From Rachycentron canadum (lineage: Eukaryota > Chordata > Actinopteri > Carangiformes > Rachycentridae), in the NCBI GenBank assembly GCA_038496675.1, contig CM076663.1, forward strand, positions 18,695,290-18,759,289: a stretch of 64,000 nt of DNA. The letters run 5' to 3'. Position 1 is the first letter of the stretch; every line of letters begins with the position of its first letter. A program made the position numbers and the translations under genes. Below the pieces are notes generated by a model that searched no databases, had not been told where the DNA came from, and saw nothing but the letters and a program-made list of their open reading frames with translations. Positions 10,856-22,500 of this stretch are shown here, piece after piece.

Positions 10856-11159
10856 CCCCCAGCCACGCCCCCTGGACCCACCACCCAACCTTACAGGATT
10901 TGGTTTCTCTGAGTGTTTTCCAGAAATCTGCTATATTTTTATCCAGTCACTCAGAAAACAGTCAACCAATCAGAAGAGAGACTCAGATCCTCTCTCCTGA
11001 TTGGCTGACTGACCTGACGCTACTAAAGCTCCAGCGAGAAGCATGCGAGAGGAAATGTTAAACTATGCTGAGACGGTTTTTGGTTTTTAATTGCACAAAT
11101 ATATCTTCTTATGGATATCAATACTTCAGATAAAACACTGGAAAAGGATAAAGTATTAA

Positions 11160-12390
11160 AGTATGGCCCTTTAATGGCAAATGCCAGACAGAATTACTAT
11201 TGTTAACTTTGTATTAACAATTGTCTGTATATTATTGTTTTTAAATGCAATAACTTTTTAATCAATCATCTACACAGTACAGAATCGAAGCACACAATAT
11301 TGTTGTGTTGTGATTTTTATTATTACTGTATGGTCATTATTATTAATTTATTATTAATTATTGAATACATTTTTATTAATATTTATCCAGGCAAAATCTG
11401 TTACAGCTCTAGGATTTAAAACCTCTGGTATCCTAACAATGTCTTTAATACTGTCTCCATCCACTGGAGTTAAACTTTGATCAAATTCTCTGGCGCTGAT
11501 AATAGTTTTTCAGTATAAATATCTTCAGACAGGCTAGATAAGGCAACAACGTGCTGTGTGTTGCCTGCAGGACTATCTGCAGATCTTAATCACTCTCAGA
11601 CAGCAGCTTGTTTTAACTTTTGGCTCCATTGCTCCCACATCAGCCTCATTTATTGTATTTAGAGGCAGACTGTCGCAGATGGATGAGACTTGTGCTGGTG
11701 TGCGTTTGTGCCTCCTACAGCAGATCCATTTTTCATCCAGCAGACAGACTCAATCATCGTTGAAAATCTTCTGTTCTCCATTGTCTCACTCTCTCGCCTT
11801 GGGCCCCCAAAAAAAGAAGCGGCATGTCAGCACCTGCTTATTGCGACGCTTCATCATATCATTGGTACGGTGGAGATGGTCCCACTGCAGAACAACTTGG
11901 CTCTGCTTACATGATCATTTAAGATGCTAAATTACAGGCTTAACGCCAAGAGAAGGCCTTAACGCCCCTCTGCCACTGCTCTTATTGTGTCGTCCTCTGC
12001 GTTGCCTGACGTCCGTGGCTGACAGTATAATTACTGCGGTGTGGGAAGGGATAAAAAGGGATGTTGCCTGCTCATTCTCCCACCTACTGAACATCCAGCT
12101 GCACTGCACGGGCCACTCGACAAGAAGAGCAGATCTTTTATCAGTCAAAATCGTGATAACGTCGCCTTAATGGCCAAGGTTGCTCTCTGAAGACTAGTTC
12201 ATTACGATCTGTATTCAGCAATGTCCTAAACACTGGACTGTGCCAAAATTCATAATTTAAAGGATTCAAGAATAAATGAAATAAATGAGTTCATTGAATG
12301 TCTGAGTTACATAAACATTTACTTCAGGTTTTTCACAGGGTTTCATTTTTACTCACTGATGGACGTGAGTTTGACAAAATGGTCCTGAAT
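11160..12390. other. intergenic, no gene seen
   Basis: AT-rich sequence with a TAATTATTATT-rich patch at 11330-11390. The 124-codon plus-strand frame at 11556-11930 follows a chance acceptor-like 'gttgcctgcag' but has no recognisable domain and no partner donor, so I do not call it. Confidence 0.45.
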
Positions 12391-12875
12391 GGAATAGTTT
12401 GACATTTTGGGAGATACAGTTAATAGCTTTTTTTGCCAAAATCTAGATGAAATGATTGATACCACTTTCACATGTCTGTTGCCTTACACTGTATCTAAAT
12501 TGCCAGCAGCCAGTTATCTCAGCTCACTGCACAGTCTGGAAACAGAGGGTAACAGGCAGACGCTAAAGGAAATAAAACCATGAGCTATACGGTTTTATTT
12601 CCTATATATGGTATGTGGTTATTTCCTTCATAATTTTTACACATCTGTCTTTGTAAAGTAAACATAAGATGTAATGTTTTTTTAATGAGATTTAAAGGTG
12701 TTGGTAAACAGATTTCTTTTTTCTTTTTTTTTTAACTTTCAGACCCATTTTCTAGTCTTTGTACTAAGCTAACCAGCTGCTAGCTGTAGTTTCAGAGTGA
12801 AAGAGCAGAGTTAATCTTCTTGTCTTCAAAAAAAAAAAAAAAAGCAAATAAGCATATTCATTAAATTATTCCTTT
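12391..12875 (+). repeat. inverted-repeat short element family M, near-complete copy (copy 2)
   Basis: It begins ggaatagtttgacattttgg and ends with the approximate reverse complement (aataagcatattca ... attattcctt). The termini therefore form imperfect inverted repeats around a non-coding core of about 485 bp, including 'gtctggaaacagagggtaac' and 'gctaaccagctgctagctg'. Related fragments occur at 972, 42422 and 49034. Structure and lack of an open frame fit a MITE-like nonautonomous element common in teleosts. Confidence 0.6.
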
Positions 12876-13383
12876 AAAACACAGAGTTAACGTGAAATCA
12901 GCAAAGCACAGTAATTGATTCTGCATTAGATTATCTCTTTTTTTCTTGCAGCTAAGATTTTTAGACTCTGACCTAATCTGCTCCTTAAAGTCTGAATATT
13001 TAAGTCTGAGACTCTTAAGGTTAACTCTCAGTGTCTCTTTATATCAGCAGATACTCTTGTAGGTCTGGTTTTAAATGTTAGAAAGTTAAACCTTGACATT
13101 AAGAAAATCTTTTGTAAATGAAATACTCATCAACGTTCTTTTCATTAATTATCACAGTAATGATGATCTTCAATCTGAATTTTAACTAGTTTTTAAAAAC
13201 TGAATGAAATTTTGTGAATTTTGAGAATTAAAATAACTCTGGAGCTGGAGACGTTAGACAGTTATGAGACGACAGAGGAGTTTCAGAAGGAGGCTCATCA
13301 TTTTTAATCAAGTGCGTTATGGCTTCACCCAGGCTGTGTAACCCAGTGAGTCATCCACACCAAATCATGCACACACACGCACC

Positions 13384-13437
13384 AAAAAAAAAAAAAAAAA
13401 AAAAAAAAAAATGAAAAGAAAAGAAAAGAAAAGAAAA
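13384..13437 (+). repeat. poly-A followed by (AAAAG)n
   Basis: About 27 consecutive A bases followed by five AAAAG-type units. It could be the tail of a retroposed sequence, but no element body is recognised immediately upstream. Confidence 0.8.
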
Positions 13438-13998
13438 ACGATAATGAAAACATACAAATGTAAAATGTTCATTTCACTCCGAACAATTCTCAACAATCTA
13501 CCATACTGGAGTGTACTGTACAGACATCAGTTTCAAAATTGTGACAGAAGACGTCAATGGGTTCAACATGGCCGTCAAACCACACAGATGCCAACGAGAT
13601 GGGATATAATCTCCTGTAAGGAATATGGTACATGGGATTATTTGTTCATCAGACCTATAGAAGAACCTATTGCAAAGGATATTTCACAAACTTATGGAAC
13701 ACAGCCTTTCTGTTAAATTTTATTACACAGATAGTAGTGCAATTTGTGTCTCTTTGTCCCTGTCATAGGAAAACATGGCACTGTTGACAGAGAAATGGCC
13801 TGCACATACTGCCACATGCAGTAAATGACGCCTGGAAGCCAAGCACGGCTACTGAGCGTACGAGACGCCGATAAACAGCCAGGTAACGTAACATACCGCC
13901 GTACCATCAGAGTTCAGTTCACCTTTGGTGCCACACGGCAGGGCAACGTGAGAGAAAAAACAAAATGTCGGGCTGTTTGTCTTTTGAGGGCAGTGGTT

Positions 13999-14001
13999 TG
14001 T

Positions 14002-14058
<57 letters not shown>
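13999..14058 (+). repeat. (TG)n microsatellite
   Basis: About 30 TG units with one A interruption near the start. It generates spurious poly-Cys/Val and poly-His/Thr open frames on the two strands. Confidence 0.95.
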
Positions 14059-14060
<2 letters not shown>

Positions 14061-14854
14061 GCTGCTTCTCACCGCCATCTGTGTTATAGAGTAACATTCA
14101 GTCGAGGACCATCAGTATGACATGTGGCGCGATGGCAGATGAATCTGAGTAATATGCGCACATGTGGGAGGGGTATGAAAAACGATGCAACTCTCAGCTC
14201 GCGAAGAGCAAATGAGTTCATTTGTTTTGCTGCTTCCTTTCAAAAGAAGATCCATTATGGCTGATACATTCCCTAAAATGTTGCTCGGAAAGGAAGGCAG
14301 ACGAGTCATCGCCATCAGTGACACTTAATATAGGTAGATATTTGCTCAACACTATCAGTATTGGACATGTGTAAAGGATAAGTCTGGTTTATCACAAGTT
14401 GGGTCTTATTTTCATAGTTTTGGCATCATTCTTAATGGTTTCATAATAGTGTGTTCTCTACAGTAACAGCTGAGACCTTTGAACAGAGCAACATTGTCCA
14501 GTGAGGCAAGAAATGAACATCCAACTGATGAAACAGGTGCTAACAAGCTAATTATTTAGCCTGATTATCCAAAGGTGGTGCAGTGAAGCCGGGAGACTGA
14601 GCTCGGGAAAGGTTGGTGACAATGCCTCAAAGGACAGGAAACTGCTGATCGATCAAATATGAACCAGAAACTTCATCTTTAAATGGCCAGATGTGGGTTT
14701 AGGATAAGGATGAGGCGAAATTCTTTATTTTTTATTACTGTTAATAAATTCTATAAATAGATCAAAAGCGGGGGATGCATTAAACTCTCAACATGTCAAT
14801 ACTTTCTGATTTTCATACCCTGTTGGTGACACTCAACCCAGAGTCCAATTGTTC

Positions 14855-15235
14855 CTACTGAAAATACAAACCTTTAAATTTGCACCAGTCAACATTTTTA
14901 TGTAAACAATGGCTCTCATGACTGTGTGCAATGTATGGTTTTACTTGTAGTGACAAACCCGAAGAGAATCTTTCTGCACTTTCCCTCAGCTCTTCAAAGG
15001 TTTTTAATGTATTTTGGATGATAACTGCTTTGGTTTTCTGGCCCACTCTCAACAGCGTCATTTCCAAACACAGCAGACAGCTTTTTGTCAGTGCTTTAAA
15101 CCCACTGTATGCAGCAGGGAATACCAGGCAGACAAAACAAAAAGAGACAGACAATTTTCTCAGGAGTTGGTGGAGACCAAAACCAAGATGAAAAGGATGA
15201 TTCACTTCATCAGGTGTCCAGATACACAACTAACC
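14855..15235 (-). other. region open on both strands, probably a dispersed repeat, not called as gene
   Basis: A minus-strand frame of 124 codons (14855-15229) and three overlapping plus-strand frames of 74-86 codons coexist. The sequence reads like a dispersed teleost repeat ('ttgactggtgcaaatttaaa' at one end on the minus strand). No domain is recognised and no splice partners were found. It could alternatively hold an exon of the left-hand gene, but nothing ties it to the exon at 9452. Confidence 0.3.
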
Positions 15236-15239
15236 TAAC

Positions 15240-18130
15240 TAATATGTTAATGTTGTTTTTTTTTTTAACTTGTTCCAATATCACTCAGAATCAATTGATC
15301 AAAAACTATAAAAGCAGGTTTATTTTCTCAAACCGCCTGGGGTAATGTAGTTTTTACGCAATGTTACTCAAACAAGCATAAAACGCACATTTGTCATGGG
15401 CCGGTTTGTAGACAGGTGGATTAGGAAACACGAGGTGTTTCATCAGCAGAACTGCATATGATCATTGATGAGTTTTTGAATGAAATATACCAGATTGACA
15501 CAGACAATACTGTATTAATGCTGCTGTAGAGCGTAATTGGTGGGATCAGTTCATTGTTGGTTTTTGTATTTTCAGGGTATCACCAGCTTTATCCCTTAAC
15601 ACTGGCTGATCGCCGGACTGCTTATGTTTCTTGCACCATCACAGTGATATCCACAACTAAGAGAATAAGACCCAAAGTGTTATAAACTGGAATTATCTTT
15701 GAAGTCATTGTAAGATGATTATGACCTTTTTTTCCAAAAAAAAAAAAAAAAAAGTGATTCAATCAGCTTTGGCGCTGGGTGTGTACTTGGTTCTAGATGG
15801 CAGATCGGATGTTGATATTTTTTTTCATTTCATCTGTTAATATGAACTTTTTGTTTGTCAGGACTTAGATCTGTCTATACGTTAACTGCTCCTGTTAGCC
15901 CTAAAGCCAGACCTCCATAAGCTTCTGAAGGGTTTGCTAAAGCACAAACAGATCCGCAGCCATGATATTTAAATGTGCCCACTTCAACAGAAACACTCAC
16001 TACTGTTTCTTCAAGGCACGTATGCTAATGTGTAAAAATACATATGCATCTCAGCCATGAAAAGGCCATTTTATTCCAAAGGTTGTTATAAACATATTGT
16101 ACAGGATATTTAGATAAGCCGGTATAGTTCCAATAATGAAACAATGCTTTTAGGGCTTATCTCAGACTCCACGCCTGGTTACGTTTGTCACGACTGAATA
16201 GGATCCATGGCATTTTACCATTCGCCCAAACAGACTGGCATTCACCTTGTGAAGCATGCTCAGCTACCCAGGAAATTAATAGAAGCCTGTTAAACACTAA
16301 GCTGCAAGGAATACTGAAGGTAACGCTTCTTGAAAGTCAAGGTCCAGGAATTCAGTGTAAGAATAGTTGGTTTCCAGAAATATTGATTGAGTCTGAAGGA
16401 GAGAACTCGCTAAGGGATTAAAATATCTCCCAGCCCTGTGTTAACTTAAAAAAAAAAAAAACAATACATACTTAAATATACATTTACAGCTAAAAATGCA
16501 TTTAGAAATCATGTTTTCATCTAACGTTGGGCCGGCTGTGACGGAAAAGGCGGCTTGGGCTTTAAAACAGGCCTATAATTAACATAAGTATTCAGAATTG
16601 CATCAAATATTTTCCAGCCCTGTGGCTCTTATAAATGATGCCTGCAACACAAACTGACTCCACTTCTGCATCAGACATAGCACTCGCCTCGGTGAGATGA
16701 TGCATCTCAGCCTCGCAAAACTCTTTACTATTTGGAAATGAGGATTTTATATGTACATTGTATTGTATATTGTCTTTGCTATCGGAGTAAACCAGAAAAA
16801 AAAAAAAAAAAAAAAAGTGATTCATTCAAACCTGAGAACAAACATTATTGTACATGTTCTTCGAATGGAAAATTAGAAACCAGGTCACTGAAGTGTTTCT
16901 CTTTAAAGATCTGCTGGGCTTTGGCAAAAGAAACAGCTCATGTTGTAAATCATTCTTTAAGTCTATTTGCCATTAAAATACTTTATAGTTATTATGAAAT
17001 AATTTCCCCATTCATCACACAAAGTTCATGCACTTATCAGATCTTTCAAACATAAATAAAATCCTTTAAATCCCTTTTCTTCCTCTGCTGTTTTACAGAA
17101 ACTAAAAGGATCATACTGATGTTATTAAGCTTTTCTTTTCTGTCTGATCTTTTTCTGTCCTTTTACGTGAACCCGTACTCACTGCTTCAGCATGTTTTTT
17201 ATGTTGATACGTGTTATTAGGTTGTGTTTCCCTAAACCTACAGAGCTGTCAGCTCAGATCTGCACGTTTCCTCGTCTGTGCACTTAGATCTGACTCAGGG
17301 TCAGCTGCTACAGGCCTGCATCACTTACTGTGCAGAGCTCTGAGGGATGATCATGCACGTCCTTTGATTAAAATTTACACTACTTATGAATTCAGCTTGA
17401 GTAATTTAATTGCACTTTGGTAGCTGCAGGTTAAAGAAAAAAAAAATCCACCCTCTGATCCTCTTACACTGTTTTTTGTCATCAGACCGTGTGTGTGTAT
17501 ATTCACACCCCACGGTCTGACTCATCAGTTCAAACTAATTAGTACTGGCAAACATTTCCCACAATGCTTCACTTTATGCTTGTCATAATGATCTTCTGTT
17601 TATTCATCATGACAAGTACCACTTCTATGTACATTTCTATACAACTTAGAACAGCAAATGTGTTTTGTAAGAAGCATAATCGTAGCGTATATTTTGAATG
17701 AGTAAAGCTCTTCATTTATTAAAAGCAGCAGAGCCACCAGGATGAGGTGGGGGTGGACAGGAGGCCCATAAAGAGGATGACTGTCACACCAGAGACCAGG
17801 GTTCAGATCCAGAGCCCCGTCTGTGGCTTAGGCCATAGAACCACTTCAAGGTGAAGGTGAAGGTTTGGTAAAGACTGTGGTTTTTGTTCAGTGTAAATAA
17901 ACACATTGTGTCGGAAGTCACTGTTTTTTTTTGTTTTTTTTTTTTATCTATGGACCCAAATCTTTTCTCCAGCCTTAAACAAGTGCTATACAACTATAAA
18001 CAATTTTAATGATGCTGTCATCACTACAAGTGGGAACTCGGCTGCAAGACTGGATATTAACAGGCTGACGTTCAGTATCAATGTGTATACAACTGGCCAA
18101 AGACATAAATCAACAAAATATTGTCATCAT
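15240..18130. other. intergenic between kcnk9 and the left-hand gene, no gene seen
   Basis: AT-rich spacer with homopolymer A runs at about 15737, 16447 and 16797 and a T run near 17925-17945. A dense set of short frames at 16185-17055 lacks coding character. Confidence 0.45.
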
Positions 18131-18134
18131 ATTG

Positions 18135-18140
18135 TTTATT
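18135..18140 (-). terminator. candidate distal polyadenylation signal of kcnk9
   Basis: AATAAA on the minus strand (TTTATT as written), about 1.7 kb downstream of the kcnk9 stop codon. I saw no consensus signal between 18.2 kb and the stop, so a long 3' untranslated region is plausible. Variant signals nearer the stop cannot be excluded. Confidence 0.3.
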
Positions 18141-19830
18141 CTTACACAATGAAGTTGCTCTTGCACTTCATACTAAACGTATTTGCTGTTGCAGTTTAGT
18201 TGTAAACAAATGTAATTGTAAAAATAAGTTTTTCAAGCCATAAAGAATCTTAAAAAAAATAAAATAAAAAAAAGCTTGTTTAAAACTGTCCTTTCTGAGG
18301 TTTTAAAGAAAGATGCCACTGAGTTGCACCATGGGAATCGTAGGACCCAGTGTTTTTGGAGCTTGACCCTAGGCTAAGGACTAAAAATCAGGATTTCTCA
18401 GCCTCCGATGTAACAATTTTTACCAACGTTAATAAAATCTGTCTCTTGTGTGTCGCCAACTTTAGGGGACACTAACTGACCTTTGTTACCTCTGTGTGAC
18501 ATCTCAGCGCCTGCATTGCATTCTGGTCTATTAAGGTGACTGAAAATAAAGAAGCTGGTCTCTCTGCTCCTTCTTCATTGCAGTTATGTCTATAAGATTA
18601 TTGACTATAGGTGAGATGAGCCTGTGCACTTTAACTGAACTGATTCAGTATGAAATGTCAATGGGAGAAAAATACACAAACGACAAATTTGGCCAAAAGT
18701 AAAGTTCAAATATATATATATATAGGTTTGAACCATAAAAATATCTATTTCTGTGCATCCTCTCCAGACGGAAAACCACTACAATGACAAACATAACTAC
18801 TAGTATAGGTGCTGATTTGGGTGCATATTTGTGTCCTATAGGTTGGAACATAGCACAACTGTATGTCAGGGTTTCACAGTTCGGGCGTTTCCAGATCAAA
18901 ATCCAAAGAGCAACAGGGCAAATCATTCTGTATGTGCAAACTCTTTGCAATCATCCCACACGGTTGTTGTCGTTTGTATTTACTTGTTTCAGCTGGATTT
19001 CGCAGCTGTATAATCAAATTTTGATTATTTGTTGAAAGCCCTAATAGTGACTGGTGGGGGGGTGGATTTCCCTTTAGATCAATTTTAGCCATCATCATGA
19101 AAAGGAAAGTGGGTGAAATTTAAGCCTTTGGGGCCAGATCTGATTCTAGATGAGGGGGAAATGTCAATAACAGCAGCATGATCCTTGGAATCCGAGACAA
19201 ACAGATGCCCGTCGCACAGCTGCTCTGAAAACAGACTAAAGAATGTCACAAAACCATGGCACAATTATCAAATGACATCTAATGCACATGCTAATATTGG
19301 CAACAATATTTTGGCTTGATGTGTGGTGAAACCGTTGAAATATATGATTGCTTATAGAAAACAATACCTGATGCTTTAAGTCATTTTAAATTCTCTGTCT
19401 GCAGTGAGGCAATGGAGTAGTACATAACGGTAAAAGTTTCTTCAAGTTAAGGTGAAACAAGCATACTCCCTTTTGAAAAATAGCATTTCCCCCAAGTGTG
19501 CATCATTTGGTATGTAACCAAAGTTAATATATCAATTTTGTACTGCAAATCTGTAATAAGGAAGGTCTTGTAGTTTGTGTTTAGAGTTTCAAATGGAGCA
19601 ATCTCTTGAAAAAATAGACATCCATGCTTCATGCTTTGCATCCCATTGTGTCCACCCTTGCTGTTCTGCGTAGTGTTCTTCATCTGTTCCCAAGAATTCT
19701 TTTTATATTACATACAACCAAACAGGGAGAACAAAAAGTGCTGAAATAAGATTTGGTAAGGAGCAGCATTGGAAATGTTTGACCTTGTGTATAAAACATG
19801 AAAAGTTGTTTGTCCTCAGTGGGTCGGGGT
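18141..19830 (-). other. probable kcnk9 3' untranslated region and flank
   Basis: Sequence immediately downstream of the kcnk9 stop on the minus strand. It is AT-rich, with a short (TA)n at 18709-18724 and a segment at 18300-18600 that looks like a dispersed repeat. The extent of the transcript is unknown. Confidence 0.35.
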
Positions 19831-20714
19831 TTAGATAGATTTCCTTCTCCTCATGAGCTGGTGATTTTCTGTGAAGCTGTGGAGGCCCGGAGACACCGAG
19901 CTGATGGGCGAAGGGAAGAAGCTGTTTTTCAAGGTGCTGGGCGAGATCTCCTCGATCCTGTAGGAAACCGAGTGAAAGTACTGATTGGGGTTCAGCTGCG
20001 AGCTGAATGAGTTCTGGTGAGAGAAGGCACAGCCCAGACCTCCCATCCCTCCCCCAGAGCTGCCGAAGTCATGCGAGTGGTAGTGCATACAGGAGCAGAC
20101 TGACTGCAAATCAGTCACCTCTGCCCGGTACGGCTCACGTCGCCGCCGACTCCGCTGCAGCGACTCGTCCTGGATGTGGATGATCATGCTGTTCCGGTTT
20201 CCGGCGAGCGAGGCCCGTTCCTCTGCGTCCCGCCGCTCGTCCTCGCTGTTCATTGTCAGGAAGCGGAGCACCACCAGGTTGAGGAAGGCCCCAATGACTG
20301 TCAGGCCCACCAGGATATACATGAAGCTAAAGGCCACATACAGGGGCTTCTTCTGGAGGGCCCGGTTCTTTTGGAGGGCCACAAAGTCCCCAAAGCCTAT
20401 AGTTGTTAATGTGATGAAGCAGTAATAGTAAGACTGAAAGAAGCTCCAGTCCTCGTAATGGGAGAAGGCAGCGGCCCCGATGCACAGCGTGCCGATGCAG
20501 GAGAAGAATCCTACGGTCACCATGTTCTCCATGGAAACGTCAGTGATGCTCATGCCGCAGCACTTCTTGATGCGCTTTAGGAGGTACTTGACAAAAGTGT
20601 TCATCCTCTCGCCCAGACTTTGGAACATGACAAGAGTCAAAGGGATTCCCAGGACGGCATAAAACATGCAAAAGGCCTTCCCTGCATCGGTCCCCGGCGC
20701 TGCATGCCCGTAGC
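19831..20714 (-). CDS. kcnk9: kcnk9 coding exon 2: TASK-3 two-pore K+ channel, residues 96-388
   Basis: Completes the TASK-3 channel, a plasma-membrane acid-sensitive background K+ channel that works as a dimer. The acceptor TCTTCTCAG|GCTACGGG supplies the last two bases of Gly95, then Tyr-Gly-His98 (first selectivity filter and the proton-sensor His). Visible in order: M2 (about 108-128); M3 (about 159-179); second pore helix with filter TIGFGD (199-204); M4 (about 222-243); the gate and volatile-anaesthetic motif VLRFLT (243-248); then a basic-acidic stretch SEDERRDAEERASLAGNR shared by TASK channels. The C-terminal end, RRRKSI, fits the TASK 14-3-3/COPI trafficking motif, and the tail up to it (IEEISPSTLKNS, GLHSFTE) resembles TASK-3 rather than TASK-1. 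Gly236, altered in human Birk-Barel syndrome, is conserved. The frame extends 70 codons upstream of the acceptor through a GCC repeat; that part is intron. Stop at 19831-19833. Confidence 0.97.
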
Positions 20715-20750
20715 CTGAGAAGAGAGCAGACAGACACCAGAGGTTAGTGA
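20715..20750 (-). promoter_or_regulatory. kcnk9: kcnk9 intron 3' splice site and branch point
   Basis: On the minus strand the branch-point-like CACTAAC lies at 20743-20749, about 28 bases before the AG. A pyrimidine-rich tract (TGTCTGTCTGCTCTCTTCT) and the AG at 20716-20715 follow. This fixes the start of coding exon 2 and excludes the upstream poly-Ala reading frame. Confidence 0.85.
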
Positions 20751-20787
20751 TGCGGAAAAGTTTCGTCAAAGTGCTGGATGCTTGTGA

Positions 20788-20790
<3 letters not shown>

Positions 20791-20830
<40 letters not shown>
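20791..20830 (-). repeat. (GGC)13 repeat beside the kcnk9 exon 2 acceptor
   Basis: Thirteen uninterrupted GGC units on the plus strand (GCC on the transcript), followed by further imperfect GCAGCAGCGGCAGCA. It starts 75 bases from the acceptor and about 42 bases from the branch point. Read in frame it would be poly-Ala, but the splice site places it in the intron. Confidence 0.95.
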
Positions 20831-20831
<1 letters not shown>

Positions 20832-20939
20832 GAGCAGCAGCGGCAGCAGAGGTGTCACAGGTGCTATACTCGCTACTCAAAAAACCCCAGATCAGCTTTT
20901 GTTTACAAACATGACCAAGCAAGAAATTTTCCTAAGAGT

Positions 20940-22500
20940 CTGTGAGCGCTGCCAAAAGTGGCTATTGAATAGGTGCACGCCACAGAAATGTTTCTGCTCA
21001 TTAATCTTATTTGGGCTCAAAGATTATGGCGGGAGGGGCGTCCAATTAGTCAGAAGTTTCCGGTGAGGTAAGAGGAGTTTGGAGGAGGGATTGGAAAGGA
21101 GTACGGAGGAGCCAGTGAAGCTTTTAGCTTAATTAAACTTTATCTTTAGACCACAAGCTGCTGACTCACACACAAACGGACTTTTGAAAATCAACCTGTG
21201 AGGCGAACAATGGGATTCATGCACGACATGGGCTCTAATTTTCAGATGTAATATAAAGCATTTTATATGCGTTGCAGGATATGTACAGAATTACTTCAGA
21301 GATTACATTGTGAATGAAGCCCACTGCAGATGAATATGCAGGGCTGAAAAAAAGGGGCTCTTATTGATTATCTCTCCTCTACCACAGTATTAAACACACA
21401 ATCTTGGCCAAGAAACACCCACCATCAGTTGGCATGTGTATCACTTCAACAACTGCCTTCCAAACGGAGAGATCATATTTCTGGTGGATTGTACAGCATT
21501 TTTAATTTATTTATTTTTAGATATGTCCCGAGCAAGTTCTGTTTTGTGCTCTCAGATATTGATTCCGTCTTTTCCCATATGGCTTTCCACCCACTCAAGC
21601 ATGTGTTTACTTATGCACTTCAAATAAGAAAAAAACAAAAACAAAACAAAAAAAAAACACGAAGAAAAGCCCGATTCCAGCAACCTGATTTTCAAGTACT
21701 TACATTTGCATTTACAATGTGTGTTATTGGCAAGAGGTTTCATCGGTGGAATATGATGTAAAAGTAGTCCGTAGTAAGTTTTGCATCATCAAGGTGTGAA
21801 ATGTAGATTTAAACATTTTTGTTGCCTTTCATTTCTGAGATGTATTTTTTGACTTCTTTAAAATCTGAATGTTGCAGTTCAAGCAACTTGCTATTCTAAA
21901 GCAAGTTGAAGTTACACCATTAATATTTTTAATCTGAGCAATAGGTCAAATAAGTATATGTGACACGAACAGAATCACTCGTAGTGATGAGCCCACAGGG
22001 TAGCGTCACCAAACTGTGATCTATACAGACGTTTTATCTTCTTTCAGCTCATTGTTTTGTTTGGGTTTTTTTTCCCCACCAGCAAACGTTTCTCTCTCAA
22101 ACCTCCTTTGCCCTGTTGTTTCCCTGAGGCTGTTCTCAGCAAAACAGCCTCGATAACCCCTTTGTACACTTCCCATTTAACCACCAAACCAAACAGACAG
22201 TTAGCAATTAGCTTAGCAAATAGCTCTCTCTAACAGAGTTGGCGGAGTCAAAAACAAAGCACACAGGGGGCCAGAAACATGACTCCCAGTGAATGCTGAA
22301 TGAAGTGTTTGCTAACATTCACAGCTTGTCCAGCTGCCCTCAGTGGCCAATGGGGCAGCGCCTTTAGGTGTTGTAGACTGATATGAATGCGGAGTAAAGA
22401 AATGGCTTCAAAAAATGATAGGAGAAGCAAATTACCCAGAAACCCTGGCTTCTTCTTATTTGACCTAAGTTACATGATGCTCTTTGCAGTACGTGTCAAT
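20940..22500. other. kcnk9 intron segment, no gene seen
   Basis: Includes an A-rich run at 21627-21660 and scattered AT-rich sequence. The part nearest exon 2 (about 21000-21350) is of ordinary complexity and could hold regulatory sequence, but no specific site is supported. A region near 22080-22430 resembles a dispersed repeat fragment ('ttagcttagcaaatagct'). Confidence 0.4.

Larger units (their letters stand above)
10400..11140 (+). repeat. hairpin-bearing dispersed repeat, copy 1 (interrupted by an assembly gap)
   Basis: Segments flanking the N gap match another locus at 48762-49015 in the same orientation. Shared blocks include 'ttgtgatgtcac', 'gactcagatcctctct', 'tgattggctgactgacctga', 'tcttcttatggatatca' and 'cttcagataaaacactgga'. 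In this copy an inverted repeat (10961-10980 with 10990-11009, two mismatches, 9-nt loop) presents CCAATCA on both strands. No coding capacity is seen. Class is undetermined; a MITE or SINE-like element would fit. Confidence 0.6.

Noticed and set aside
10339..11061. 240-codon open frame running across the N gap
   Set aside because: Most of its codons are N; the flanks are repeat sequence and adapter.
13825..14097. Cys/Val and His/Thr repeat proteins at the TG microsatellites (also 34286-34517, 50036-50385, 56011-56393)
   Set aside because: They are translations of dinucleotide repeats, open on both strands at once.
14855..15229. 124-codon minus-strand frame
   Set aside because: Overlaps several frames on the other strand and reads like a dispersed repeat; no splice partners found.
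17790..17835. tRNA T-arm-like 'gggttcagatcc'
   Set aside because: No matching acceptor, D or anticodon stems nearby.
20715..20922. N-terminal poly-Ala extension of the kcnk9 exon 2 reading frame
   Set aside because: The acceptor, branch point and pyrimidine tract at 20715-20750 place it in the intron, and exon 1 at 57628 supplies the correct N-terminus in phase.
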